Shown: piece after piece, positions 1-13,701 of the stretch
How positions within the stretch are numbered: the stretch's first letter is position 1
Layout of the letters: the number at the start of each line of letters is the position of its first letter
Assembly (NCBI GenBank): GCA_014898415.1
Contig: RCTD01000002.1
Location: 1,674,001-1,738,000 of the forward strand
DNA length: 64,000 bases
From: Stromatinia cepivora
Lineage: Eukaryota > Ascomycota > Leotiomycetes > Helotiales > Sclerotiniaceae
Direction of reading: 5' to 3'
Position numbers and translations under genes: made by a program
Notes under the pieces: model-generated
Seen by the model: only the letters and a program-made list of their open reading frames with translations
Told to the model about the DNA's origin: nothing
The model's database searches: none

Positions 1-1292
1 ATAATTTTCGATAATCTTTTTTCTCTTTTTTTTTCATTTAGTTTATTATCCGAAAAATCTGGTATTAAAGAATCGAATAGATCGTTATTATCAAATAAAG
101 AAACCCTTCCTCTTTTTTTTTCTTTATCAAATAATTTTTGCTTTGATAATTACAAATACAGAATTAATAAAACCTTTCAATTATACAACAGAATTCAAGA
201 ACAAAACCTACTTCCAAATTATTATCTAAATTTATAACAAATAATTGATTATAATAAACAACAATTCCTTTAATAAAGAAAAGCAATTTCTAAAATAAAT
301 GATTATATATTATTCTAAAAACAGATTTAGTTAAATTATACTCCCAAAAATCGATATCTTAGTTCGTTATCTATATTAGATTCATTAATTTTCTTTATTC
401 GATTTATTAATCTTTTAAAGGAATATTAGGATCTTTTTTTGTATTCGATTCTTTTAAAGCTTTCTTCTCAATTATTATTTATTTAGTATAATTGAAATTC
501 GCTTATTTAATCTTTTTAGATCCCGAAATCTTAAATATAATAATAATCAATAAAAACTTGATTAAAACAAAAACGAAAATACAAAAAAGGAATCTATATA
601 CTTTTAAAAATTTATTCATTTTATTTCATTATTATAATCAATATATTATAATTTAGTAATTACAGGCATTTTCAATTGCTATACCGCAAAATTAATTATT
701 CTCCTGTATTCTCTTAATGGAAAACTTTCTTTTTATTATTCGAAATCTTGATTTCGAAGAATATTATAAATAGCAAACCAAAAATCAAAAGAAATTTGTG
801 ATTTATATATAATCAAATTCTTCTCTATTTCAAAGATATTAAAATCATTTCAGATTTATATATTATATTACTCCTTTGTTGATATCTATCTATAATCATC
901 TTATATATTCATTTACAAATCATATGAATTGTTATATTCTATACTTTTCTATTTGTTTCAGATTGTCTTTCGATTTAGAGAATATATTACGGAAAACTTT
1001 GTGATCCTTTATATCTTATAAAGAATTAAAACATATATTTTCCAATCGGAATAAAGGATCTTCTAATCTTTATTAATCTATTAATTGATAAAATGATTTT
1101 GATATATTAATAAACAAAGATCTAATTTAATTAAAATATATATCGATTAAATAATCACTTATTTGGTCTATATATACAGCTTTTGATTTATATAATCAAA
1201 AGCAAATTATTCAATTTTTTTACTCTATCAATCATGTGTACCATCTATTCCCCGATCCCTGAAAGTGCTCTGTAATCATACTATCCCGTAAT
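1..1292. other. AT-rich gene-free DNA
   Basis: I see no gene here. The stretch is strongly AT-rich with stops in all frames and has no tRNA-like or rRNA-like segment. It did not align by eye to the gypsy or copia families found elsewhere in the window. It is probably further RIP-degraded repeat DNA, but its identity is unresolved. Confidence 0.5.
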
Positions 1293-1574
1293 AATAATAT
1301 ATAAAAGTTATAATAGAGTTGAATAAATAAGATCAATTATATTCCTTAGAATCTACAATTGAAGAATTATAATTTATAAGAAGCGATTAGATATATATAC
1401 ACAAATATTTATTCGTAAGCTGCAGGGCTGTATACATGCATTATTAGGATCATCATTTTACCATACTAAATCGTATAATTCGTAATGTATATGTATAAAC
1501 GATCAGCTCATAAATTGATATAAAAGATAAGAGGTATTATATGATTAGCCTCCTGTGGTTCACGATTCGTGACA
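1293..1574 (-). repeat. Gypsy-family LTR, opposite orientation to the element beside it
   Basis: This 282-bp LTR matches the LTRs at 27,498, 50,263 and 56,007. It ends with GGTTCACGATTCGTGACA, the reverse complement of the sense start TGTCACGAATCG. Its left edge is heavily RIP-altered. It reads on the - strand, whereas the gypsy sequence that follows from 1,575 reads on the + strand. No matching 5-bp duplication is present (GTAAT on the left, TCAAT on the right), so this is a rearrangement junction rather than a simple solo insertion. Confidence 0.75.
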
Positions 1575-3093
1575 TCAATATATAAAATCGATACTCCTAA
1601 TAATTCAATTACTTCTTTCGAATCATTATTACAATTACAAGATCTTTATACAATGATTATAAATTTGAAAAAAAAGAATCGATAATTGAAAGTTATAATA
1701 ACGATAAGCTTTACAATAATATAACTTCTTTTTGAATCTCAAATGATATTTATATAAATATTCAAATCAATAATAGTATTTGGAATTCTTTTTATTTCTT
1801 TAATCGAAATTCAAGGATCTTTATTCAAACAAATTTGAAGATCCCGAAATCAAAGGAAGAAAATTTTGATGAAATGATTTGATTATTTAGGGTTCTTTAA
1901 TGATTCTCTTTTTTTTTCAGGAAATGATAATTTATATAATAATCAGAGATTCTTTTATTCAAAAAACTAATCTAATTGATTAAGATTATATTCCTGTATC
2001 AATTATAATTTATATCGAGATATATATATATCAAAATTTACAAATCTTATTATTAAATTTAACGATAATATTAAATCTAAAGTTAATTTATAATAATTAT
2101 TGATTATAAAATAATTTGAATTATATATTATATCATTTAAAAATGAAATATAATATTGTATATATATAATCGATCAATGAAATTATAATTAATTAGAATT
2201 TCTATTCAGCGAGTTTATCGAATATTAAGAGTTTTGGTAGTTATAAAATATTCGAAAGCTTTATGATTAGTATAAATCTTGATTTTATATAATAAATCAA
2301 TAAGTTTTGTTTTTCAATAATTGAAAGATTAAATAATTAATAGTATTTCTTTATTATGAACTTTGTAATTCAATTTGATAATAATTATGATTTTAGAGAA
2401 ATAAATTATAGATAATTAATCTTTATTATATTATTATAATAATATATTAATAATTATTCTATTGGATATATTTATTTCGAATATATAAAGGAATCAATGA
2501 TTATAGTATTATAGAAATAAAATAAAGATAAGCTTTTTCTTTAAGATATTGAATATATTTTGGTATATTTTGTTGAATATAAATTTAATATTTATTTTAA
2601 TAAATTTGTTGAAAGATTTTGTTATTATATTATAATCTTTAATGAATTATTAATAAAAGTTGTAAAAATCGAAGAATAATTGGATTTCTTTTATTGTTAT
2701 CGGAAAGGTTCAATTTTTAATTATTTTAATCTTTTTAAGATCTATTTTTATTTTTTTAGTAAAGATAATAAAACCTAAATATTTGATATATATAATATTG
2801 AATTCGTATTTTTTGAGATCTATTTGTAAATCAATAATTTCTAATCATTTAAGAATTAATTTAATATAAATTTAATACTCTTCTTTATTCTCGGAATAAA
2901 TTAGAATATTATCAAAGTATATTATACAAAAGATATTTAGATAATTAAATAGAATATCATTTATATAATATTGATAGATTATAGGATTATTCGTCAATCC
3001 GAATAATATGATTTTGTATTTATATGATTTATATTGGATTCAAAAGATAGTATATTCTTTTAAAACAGAATTCATTTTTATATAATAGAAAGT

Positions 3094-3375
3094 TTAATGA
3101 ATATTGAATTTAATAAAGATTTTGATATTAGAAAGTTGAGAAAATATTTTGTTGATTAAAGAAAAGAGATATTGATCTTTATATATTAAGGAATTCAATA
3201 ATCTGAAGTTTATATAGAATTTCAAATTATTATTGGATTTCTTAATGAATAAAATGAATATAATATAAAGGATTTGATTAAATTCAATAAAATCTTTATT
3301 GAGATTATTTATAATATATTCTTTAACGATTTCCAATTGTTCTAAAGATATTTTATAAAATGGATTATAATGCAA
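3094..3375 (-). pseudogene. Gypsy reverse transcriptase fragment (G0, inverted block)
   Basis: This is a 93-residue open stretch of a Ty3/gypsy reverse transcriptase N-terminal part. The readable pattern is 'YKISLEQLEIVKEYI', then a VKK-like 'FIKKSNNNLKFYINFRLLN', then 'SQLSNIKIFIKFNIH'. It corresponds to the region that in intact elements runs from the linker before RT to the first catalytic Asp motif (IFTKLDLR-type). In the third motif the Asp has become Asn, as expected from RIP. Homologous, more broken segments lie near 36,610-36,905 in G2 and 52,870-53,165 in G1. It is part of a dead polyprotein, not a stand-alone gene. Confidence 0.85.
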
Positions 3376-4012
3376 AATTTGTTTTTTTTTGTTTTTTAAT
3401 ATGATTTTATAATTATAAAATCAATTAAAAAGCAAAATATTTGATTTATATTTGGAAAAGATTCAATAATATTATTGATATTCAAATAATATTTCAGATT
3501 TTGAATCGATTTCGGTTAATGCTTAATTGAATTTCTTTTGAATTTTTGTATTCTTAAATTTAATTAAAATAATTAATATTCTTTTTTTATATATTATTTG
3601 TTTTATTAAAAGTTTATTATATTATTGAATTTTTTCAAAATAATAATAAAAAGTTTAATTTGTTTATCTTTTTTGTATTCTAATTAGAATTTATTGAATT
3701 TGAGTATATATAGATCGAGGATTTTGGATGATATATAAGGAAGGTATTTATGGATTTATAATGATGGTATAATTGATTGGGAAGGAGATGGATTAAATTT
3801 GAAGGGAATCGGGGCTTTTTCTTTTTCAATAAGAATCTGTATTATATTTATATTTAAAGGTTTTTATTGTATATTATTAATTGTAATTGATTTATTCAAT
3901 TGGAAATCTTTTTGATTTTAATATTCTTCGAATTGATTATTTCGTTGATCAATATTTTATTAGATTAATCGATCGATTTTTTGTTTACAAAAGAATAATT
4001 AAATAATAAAGA

Positions 4013-4179
4013 TGTTAACTTTTGGTGCAGGAAGTAGTAGTATTATTGATTATATAGGTTGAATTAAGGATCTATAATTCTAGTAGGAATAGAATTGAAA
4101 TTATCCCTAAATGATATACTATATATTATTATGATTTTATAATCTCAATTTTAATTCTATAATGGCTTTATTTCCAATA
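4013..4179 (-). repeat. Copia A 3' LTR
   Basis: 167 bp, beginning TGTTAACTTTTGGTGCAGG on the + strand and ending TTTCCAATA, which is the RIP-changed form of TTTCCAACA. It pairs with 9,313-9,479. Confidence 0.9.
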
Positions 4180-7173
4180 TTTCTTTATTGAGAATATTTT
4201 ATTCAATCTGTTTAAATTATTAATCCCAATATTTTCTTGAATCTTTTGAAAGTAATTTTTGTATAAGGTTTTATTATTCTGTTAGCAATTATATTATATA
4301 TATTGATATAATTAATAGCGATTTTCTTTTTTTCTATTAAATCCCTAATAAAATAATAATTGATATTTATATATTTAGATTGTTTATATAAATATAGATT
4401 CTTGATTAAAATTAAAGTGTTTTGATTGTTATTAAGTATTTAAATTGTATTTCTATTCTTTTCAATATAATTTGATCTGAATAGGTCTTTGAGTATTTGT
4501 ATAATCTATTTTCTTTATTTGATAAATATTATTATTGTAATATATTTTGATTTTATATTAAAGGTAATTATAGATATTTGTTTTTTGTTAATTTACGATA
4601 TAAAACTTTTATAGAATATTACAATTCCCTTTGAAATATTTTTCCGATTATATTTGTTATTAATTTAATCTATATTTATATATATCTTTATTGTATTATC
4701 AAATATATTATATTCTTTGTAAATATCAGATTATACTTTTTTTGATCCGAATTATAGTTTCTGTTTGATTATTGATTATAAATATCACATCAGATTCTTT
4801 AAAGCTATAATATAATATTTTATTGGTTTTGTTATAAATTATAAAAGTCTTTCAATTAAGAACATTATATCTAATCGAGTATATATTATTGAATGAATTA
4901 TACTTCCTATTCGTTATTGATATTCGTTTATATCTATTAATTCATCGTTATCGATTATTGATTAAAAATAGATATAATTTATTATTGATAATTTCTTAAC
5001 TTGATATTGTTTATATATAATATTATATTTGGTTAGTATAATATTGAAATATTCTTTTTGATTTATAATTAATATATATATTTTTTTATTATAAATGATT
5101 TTAATATTTAAGATTTTATTAATCTCCCTTAAATTCTTGATATTAAAACAAATTGATAGCTTTTTATCGAATCAAATAATTTGCAATAATATATATAATA
5201 TAATAACGATATTGTTGATATATACCAATAATATTATATTACAATCTTTGAATATATATAGATATAAATCTACCAAACTTTATATAAAACTTATATTTAA
5301 AAGTTTTTTTTTAATAATAAATTCCAATCTTTTTTAATTTATTTTAAATTATATAGGTTTTGTAAAATTTGTAATATATATCCCTTTTTGATTTTGATAT
5401 TTTAAAATAATTTAAAATAGATTTCTTCCTTCAAATGTAATTCGGTAAAGGTGTTTTTGATATCGAAATATGAATATTCCAAATTTTTCTTTACAATAAT
5501 AATTAGGAATAATTTGAGTATATTTAGCTTTATTATTGATATAAATATTTCATTATAATTCTTTTTAGTATTTGATTAAATCCTTAAGTTATTAATTTTA
5601 TTTTGAATCGTTCTATTTTATTATTTTTGATCTTAATTGTAAATATCCATTTTGTTGAAATCAAATTATTTCTTTTAAAGAATATATATTCTTTTTAAAT
5701 ATTATTTTGAATTAAGAATATAATTTCTTTTTGGATAATTTCTTTTCATTTTTCAAAGTATTTTTGATCTGATATTATTTTCTTATAAATTCTTGATATT
5801 TTGATTCCTAGAATTTTTTCAATTGAATATATTATATTTTCTATATTATTTATATTTATCAACAAAATTATGAAATCTGAAACGATCTTGTTTTTAATAT
5901 AAGAATTTATTTTGTAAATAATTGGAATTATAATTATAATGTATTCTATATTTTTTTGAATTTTGGTTTTTATAAATATTATAATTAATATTTTTATAAT
6001 TTTGTTTTCTTATTTTTCTTTAGGATTTTGTTTTATATCTTTTTTCTGTTTTCGTATTAAATATTTTAGGGATTTATCTTTAAGATTCATTTCATCTTTT
6101 TATTCGATCTCAAATGATTATGGATTTATTTTGTTTTTTGATTCTATTGAAATAGATTTATTAATAAAATTTAAAATAGTTTTAAATTTTATTTCTAATA
6201 TAGATTCAGGGTTTATAAAAGTTGATTTTTGGATTGGATTTTTTGAAATAATAAATTCGATATTTGAAGTATCTTTGAAAAAAGATTCTTGATTTGTTTT
6301 CTGGATATTGTTATTTTTATTTTTATTATATATTAATATTGATATATCTAATTTATTTGATTTCAATTTGACAATTGAAATACTTAATATAATCATTGAA
6401 TTCAATATAATATCTATTGAAAAGAATATTTGGAATAAAAATAATATAAATATTATATTTGATATTGAAAATAAAAAAGATATTTTGTTTATTATTAATC
6501 TATTATAAGATTTTTGATCTAACTTTATATTCTTTATTCTTTGTAGATTTGATTTATAATTTCTTAATTTAAAATCCAAATCTCTTTTTCGATAAAATTT
6601 ATTTATAATTATTTTGTTTGATTAAAATATATAATTTAATTCTAAAGAATACACTTTGATATATTTATTTGTAATTTTTGAATATCCTAGAAATACATTA
6701 ACTTTCGAAATATCCTATAACTTATTATATCTTTGCCCTTTCGGAATAGTTTTGGGATTGATATAAATGTAATATTTACTTCCCCAAACTTTATATATCT
6801 TTATATCTGATATTATATTTGTAAAAGTTTTTATAAAAGATTGATTTATTCTATTTATATTAGAATTAATATTAATACGATTTTTAATATAAATATTATA
6901 CTTTATAATTTCGTTTCAAAATTCTAATAATAATTTAGTTTCTTTTAGTATTATTTTTATATCTACTTTTGTAATCCTTATATTCCGTTTTACAAATTTG
7001 TTTTAATATAAAAAAGTAATTATTATAATTTTGGATTATATATTTGATAATTATTTATAAATAATTTGTAGGAATTTTGATATATTATCAATTTTGATTA
7101 TAATAATCTTTTCTTTAATAATTAATTCCATTTTCTTTTTTCAAATTTTCAATATTTGAATTATATTATCTTT

Positions 7174-7359
7174 TTATTTAAATAATATAATCCAATTTAT
7201 TTTTATATAATTATCAATAATTAATATGAAATAATAATTCTTTCGAATCGATTTTGGGAATGATTCTATAATATTGAAATATATAAATTCGAGTCTCTTT
7301 GATTTGTATAGATTCAATTGTTTTGGAATATAATTAATTATTTTAATAAATATATACAT
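7174..7359 (-). pseudogene. Copia A integrase core fragment
   Basis: A 61-residue open piece contains 'NLYKSKRLEFIYFNIIESF', 'PKSIRKNYYFILIIDNY' and 'KINWIILFK'. In copia integrases this is the start of the catalytic core, reading roughly S-K-R-L-E-L-I-x-x-D-I-x-G-P-F-P then F-L-x-I-I-D-N-Y. The first catalytic Asp of the core (in the D-I-x-G-P segment) reads as Asn, a RIP-type change. It lies in the expected position between the RT and protease regions of copia A. Confidence 0.8.
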
Positions 7360-9312
7360 TTTATAAATATTTAATTCAATTAGGATTTTTATTGATTTAA
7401 TTATATTGGATACCTTATATAGATTCTTAATCTTATCTAGATCTAAATGATTGAATCTTCGATATTATAATAAGTATCTCTTTTTTTTCTTAAATATTAA
7501 TTTATTATCGATACCTTTAATATCATCAATTATCTTTAAAGAAAAACCTTTTTCCTAATTATTTTGATATATATTAAAATAAAGAATTATATCCTTATAT
7601 TTTTAATTATATATAAAATCATATATATTTCATTTTATATTCTAATATAGATGATTTTCTTATTATCCTTCTTAAAATATATATAATAAAAATTGAATTC
7701 CTTTTATAACCCTATTTCGTAAATCCTTTTTTTTGACAACAAATTTACTTTTAGCCCTAATATATATAATACATTTGAAAATAATATCTTAAAATTATCT
7801 TTGTATATTATATCCATTAAACCCTAATAATAATAATACATCATTTTTCTATTAATCTTTATTCTTTATTTAATAATAGATTCTATTGATTTGAATAATG
7901 AAGATTAATTAAATATATATAAAGAAGTATTTATATCAATATATTATTTGTTAAAGGAAGCTTTATTAATAATTTCCTTTATTAAATTATAATCTTCCTC
8001 TATTATATCCTTAATATCGGAATTTGATTTAAAGATATTATTAATAGAATATATTTAATTTTTTTTATTGAAATAAATCTTCTTTGGATTTGATAATCTT
8101 TTTTTTCTTTAATAATAAAGATAATTATAAAGGAGTTTGTTAATTCGTATTAAATACAAATAATCTTATATATAATGATCTTCCCTTTAATACAGATCAT
8201 AAGTATTATTTAGGATCTTGAAATTTGATTCTTAATATCAAAAAGTATACCTAAATCCTTCTATAATTTACATTAATTCTGATTTATTTTTAAAACAAAA
8301 TTCCTTAATTTATAAATACTTGATTTTATTATTAATATTAAAATTGATTTGAATATTTAATATATCTATTATTTCTTAATAATCGATTAGAAAATTATAT
8401 ATTAAAATCAAAAACAAAATAGTATCTTGATATATTGATTAATAGTTTTCGTTTATAACTCCTAGTTTCTTTTTATATTCTTTCAATTTATTCCAAACTT
8501 CGATAATAATTATATCAGAATAAATATTAGATTGAAATTTGAAATTCTAGATTATTATTATATATATATTGATTATAATTACATTAACTCTAATATATTT
8601 TGATTTAAGATATCTTCAGAATATATATATTATTGAATATTCATCGATGAAGGCTTCATCATCATCATTGAATATTATATAAATATATAATAATATATTC
8701 GCTTTATTCTTTAAATATTCCGATTTCAATTCGATATTGTAATATATACGACCATTGATTTTGTAAGCAGATATTATATTGGATCCTATAATCTACATAT
8801 ATTCGTCTAATGTTTGATCAATTATATAAAACCATTCTTTCTTTCTCAATTGTATCTTCGTTTATCTGAACCATCGCTTATAATTGTTTTGATCAAACTT
8901 CGAAGAGTTGTTTGATTCCAACATTGTAAAGGTTTCTTACTATTTAATAAATATCGAAGATAATCTTCAGATTTTTAAGACGGTTTTAAAAAAAAAAGAT
9001 ATACAGCAAATAAATTCAAAATAATAAAGAAATATAAAAATTCGTAAAATTATATTGTAATATGTTTTCTTATAGCTATACAAATTTGCTCTTCGCCTCT
9101 ACTATAATTCTGTATCGACATTGTGCAGATTGTTTTCCGCTTTGGCCTATAATATTGTAAATTATAAATTGTATTATCATATTTCAACTCTACTTCAATA
9201 GCACTATATGAAAACTCTGATTTTCATTTTGTTCTACCTCTATTAACTATATTAATCCTTTTTCGATTTGCTTTGCTTTTTAATCATTATTATACAACCG
9301 GATCTTATAACC

Positions 9313-9479
9313 TATTAACTTTTGATATAGGAAATAATAATATTATTAATTATATAGATTGAATTAAGGATCTATAATTCTAATAAGAATAGAATTGAGA
9401 TTATCCTTAAATAATATATTGTGCACCATTGTGGTCTCATGACCTCAATTCTAATCCTATGATGGCCTCATTTCCAATA
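9313..9479 (-). repeat. Copia A 5' LTR
   Basis: 167 bp partner of 4,013-4,179. It is less changed in its right half, where CCTATGATGGCCTCATTTCC is readable. Confidence 0.9.
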
Positions 9480-10738
9480 AAAGAGATTATTTGAATAAAA
9501 GATAATATAAAATCCTTCTTTGGATTATTCGAAATATCGATTGAAGTAATCAAACTTCGTTTGAATCTTTGATCATTAAAATTTATTTAAAATAATATTA
9601 TAATTTTTTAATTTAATGATAAAGAAAAGAATGAAAGATTGTTTATAATTATCGATTATTAAATCAAAAAATATAAAATAGATAATAATATAGCCTTGTA
9701 TATTATTATATTTTTTAATTTCAATTGAAACTTTAAATAATATAATTCTTGATTTAAATATAGGAAATAAATAAGTAAAAAGTATAATATTAATGAAAGC
9801 AAATTCATTTGTTTTAGAATCAATGAATATTCTTAATCGATAAATATAATTATTTTTCGAAAGATTATAAAGAAAAATAAATACTTCTTTTTTTATAAGT
9901 TTTATCAAATCAAGAAATCTTATATTCTATATAATACTTAAAATGAAAACGGAATTTAAATATTTGGTTTTAAATGTTTTTCTTTTTCTAAATAAATATT
10001 CTATATAATTTCAATTGTAACTTTTAGATTGAAGTTTTCTTTGGTATTCTAATATTCTTTGAATTCTTTTGTTTCTTTTTATATTGTTTCGATTTTATTG
10101 AAGTTATTAATATAAGATATCGATATATATATTGTTTTAAAAGAAAAAGAAAATAACGAATATTTGAAATTCGAATAATTATTAGATATAATAAGATCAG
10201 TATATTCAAAAGAGATATTCTAAAAGAAAAATAGTTTTAGGAATATAAAGGTTCCAAAATTGAAGTTATTAGAACTTCAAAAAGATTATAAAAGGTTTAT
10301 AGTAATTATTAATTTATAAATAATTATAAAGGTATTTTGTTTAATATAATATTGATTTCGTTTTTGTAATGAAACTTTATTTTGACTTATTTTAATAAAT
10401 ATATTTGCAAGTTTTTCTATAATCTTATAATCCTTAATAAATATTATTATTATTTATAAAAAGAAATCGGAAATCTTTTATTCAAAATCCTTGAATAAGA
10501 TTTTATCATTAATAATCTTTATTTGAATAACAAATAATCTGAACTTTTTATATCATTCTAAAAAATTGTTATATCGAATTATATTAAGTATAATCTATAT
10601 CTTGTATTGAAAATGAATATCATCGATTTCGATTAGATTCTGATAAATCGTTACAAATTGTTTGATCAATTCGAATATTATGAATCGAAGTATTTGTATA
10701 TAAAAAGTATAATAATATATTTATATTTCCGATTTAAT
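9480..10738 (-). mobile_element. Rest of the inverted gypsy G0 block
   Basis: Continues the gypsy sequence interrupted at 4,012. It starts with the second copy of AAAGA and aligns with 37,550-38,640 in G2 and 53,810-55,080 in G1. The right border near 10,738 lies in a TA-rich run, where the match switches to the opposite strand. It shows degraded gag-pol sequence and no intact frame. Confidence 0.75.
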
Positions 10739-13166
10739 TTATTATATATCGCCTTAAAAAAGATAACCTTCTCATTAATACTTTAACCTGTTAAATCAAC
10801 AAATTGGACTTCTAAAATTATATCAAAAAAAAAGAATCGTCTTCAATAGTTTATTAAAAACAATTAAATTAATATTAAAATCATAAAAGAAACCTTACAA
10901 AAACATTATTCAAACAAAACAACGATTATCAATATTGATTTGAATAAAATCGTTTCTCAATTCAATCTAATTAATTATATTATCAAAGCAAATAAAATTA
11001 TAAATAGTTTATTAGTATTTAGAATATAAACTATTCAAGATTATAAATATATATTATTTCAAAATGATCTTTTACTTTATAATAATTACCTAATAATACT
11101 CAATATCAATAATCTTTAAATTTATTTGATTTGTAAAATCTATAATTCCGTTTTTATTATTTATCTTAATACAAATAAAATCTACTTTTTATTATCTCAA
11201 CAATACTATTGATCTAGAATATACAATACTATAATCAGATATATATACAATTGTTATATCTACAAATACAGTTCCGTTTTATATAATCATATCCCTGATT
11301 TATTATATCTATTTTCAATTTCTAATCGAATATAATAATATATTATTATAAATTATTATAGTTTTAATAAAAATAAATATGAATATAATAACATTTTAAT
11401 CATTATTGATCAATTAAAAAAATAAATTATCTCTATACTTTATTACAAATCAATTGATATTTGAATTCAAATACAATTATATTTCTATTATATATATTGA
11501 TATTATAATCCCCTTGATATTATAATATCGGATTGCAATCTTTAATTTATATTATAATTCTAAAAGGAATTCAATCAAATCTTAAAAACCAATCTCAAAC
11601 TATTCATTATTTATTATTCTCAAATCGATAATCAAATTGAGATCTATAATTAATACTTTCAATAATAATTAAAATTATTTATTAGTTATTATCAAAACGA
11701 TTAATCAGAATTCCTATCTATAATGGATTATATATAATTTACTTTTCTATATAACTTTTTAAAAGGGTTTATATTCTACGAAACCTTATATAGATATATA
11801 TCGAAATATATATAGGAATAAAAGGAAGATATTAATAAATCAATAGATAATATAAATATATATAATATTTATATATATATAGAATACAATAAATTAATTT
11901 TTATATAAACAAAAAAAGATCTATTATATATTTAAGTCAAGATATCGAAATCCATGAATATTTATTAATATAAAATCGATTTCGATATCGAAGATTATAT
12001 ATAATTTAATATAAAAAATTATTCTATCCAAAAATTATTCAAAAAACTGGACTTCTTAATTCAAAGAAGATTCAAGATCATTAATCGATCTGGAAATTTT
12101 TTTAAATTCGAATTCCCAATTACAATGAAAATTCATCCTGTTTTCCCTTTAGATTGATTATATAAGGCAAATGATGATCCTCTTTTTAATCAAATATTTG
12201 AATTATTTTTGTTTATTAATATAATTGATAATTCAGAATGGAAAATAGAGAAAATCTTAATAATAAAGAAAATACAAAAAATCTTATTATACAGAATCTT
12301 ATAATTTAATAATAATATTGATTTCATTTAGTATCCTACTTTCAATTTTAAAACATTATTGCATTTTCTATACGATTTTCATTTGGCTAATCCAATATTG
12401 TTTAATCTTTTCAATCGATTAATTGATTGAATAAAGCTTTATGAAAACAGAAAGGATAATTATAATTATATAAATAATAATTCACCTACGAAACCAAAGG
12501 GAAGAAAAGTATTCTTCAATCCAGTAGATCAGATATTATAATTCCATAACGATGTATATATATATGATTATAAAAGAATCGAAAACTTATATAAATTCAA
12601 AGGAATTTGATTATATATATATATAGTCCGAATTCTATACGATAGATAAGCTGTTATCACTAAGATAATACGAAGGTAATATATTTCAAAAATTCATATT
12701 TATAATCATTTCAAAAATCATATAAAAAGGAAGTTTGAATATAGTAAAAACGAAATATAATATCACCTTTATCGATTTCGTTCAAATGGGTTAATTTGAT
12801 TAATTTAATCAATTAATTTGATCGATTCCAGAATTGACTATATTAACTATTTATCATTATTATACTATAATTTAATCTCCTCCCCTTTTCTATTAAAACT
12901 TTTCCTTTTCAAAGGTTCTTCAAATCAAAGAGAATATAAATCAATATTAATTTAATCAATTGATAAATGATTTGATCAATTTGATTAATTCATTTGTTAT
13001 TTTGGTCAATTTGATCAATTTCTCGTAAATTGATTAAATCAATTCAAATAACTAATCTAATTGATTTAGAACTTATAAATCTTTACAAAATTTGGTTTTC
13101 GATGAAATAGCAATAAAACAGAAGAATAAAACGCTCGAAAATGAACTTTTCCGAAGGGAAAGGTAG
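10739..13166 (+). pseudogene. Gypsy G0 integrase end and chromodomain-like tail
   Basis: 3' part of the gypsy polyprotein, on the + strand. From about 12,030 it reads 'KKLDFLIQRRFKIINRSGN', then '...MKIHPVFP', the usual C-terminal part of a gypsy integrase. After a short linker comes 'NSEWKIEKILIIKKIQKILL', resembling a chromodomain (E-W-x-V-E-x-I-L), and then 'DFHLANPILFNLFNRLID'. The tail from about 12,785 to 13,080 is the untranslated 3' region, rich in TTGATCAA/ATTGATTAA words. The reading is broken by several stops. Chromodomain assignment is by pattern only. Confidence 0.7.
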
Positions 13167-13473
13167 TATTACAAATCATAAATCATAGAAGGTTAATCAT
13201 ATAATATTTTTTATTTTTTATATCAATTAATGAATTGATTATTTGTATATATACATTATAAATTATATAATTTAATATTAACTTTTGGTGCAGGAAGTAG
13301 TAGTATTGTTGACTATATAGGTTGAACTAAGGATCTATTATTCTAATAGAAATAAAATTAAGATTATTCTCAAATATGATCTATATATTATTATAATCAT
13401 ATAACCTCAATTCTAATCCTATAATGACCTTATTTCCAATACTCCTTTATTAAGGATATCCTATTCGATCCTC

Positions 13474-13701
13474 TTAAACTACTAATCCTAATATTTTCTT
13501 GAACCTTTCGAAAGCAATTCTTATACAAAACTTCGTCATTCCATCGATAACTATATCGTATATATTGATATAACTAATAGCGATTTTCTTCTTTTCTATC
13601 AAATCCCTAATGAAATGATAATTGATATCTATATATTTGAATTGTTTGTACAAATATAGATTCTTAATTAAAGCTAAAGCACTCTGATTGTTATTAAGCA
13701 T
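13474..13701 (-). pseudogene. Copia B RNase H fragment
   Basis: A 75-residue open stretch reads 'NNNQSALALIKN', 'KYIDINYHFIRDLIEKKKI', 'IDGMTKFC' and 'FERFKKILGL'. These match the C-terminal part of copia RNase H: D-N-Q-S-A, K-H-I-D-I-x-Y-H-F-I-R, A-D-x-x-T-K, and F-x-K-x-x-x-x-L-G-L at the very end. The D of the first motif and the A-D before T-K are altered. It ends about 30 bp before the 3' LTR, as expected for the end of pol. Confidence 0.92.

Larger units (their letters stand above)
4013..9479 (-). mobile_element. Ty1/copia element copia A, full length, RIP-degraded
   Basis: 5,467-bp LTR retrotransposon flanked by the 5-bp duplication AAAGA (4,008-4,012 and 9,480-9,484). It lies inside the inverted RT block of gypsy G0. 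The two LTRs are 167 bp each. Sense is on the - strand: RNase H remnants lie next to the left LTR (about 4,190-4,450), an RT region with many stops follows, then an integrase core piece at 7,174-7,359, and gag-like sequence at the right. It belongs to the same family as copias B, C and D, which share the 166-bp LTR and the order of parts. No frame is intact. Confidence 0.9.

Noticed and set aside
5095..5337. + strand open frame rich in Ile and Asn inside copia A, and the like at 14,335-14,652 and 15,209-15,478.
   Set aside because: They lie antisense to the RT region of copias A and B and exist because RIP removes stop codons on one strand less than on the other.
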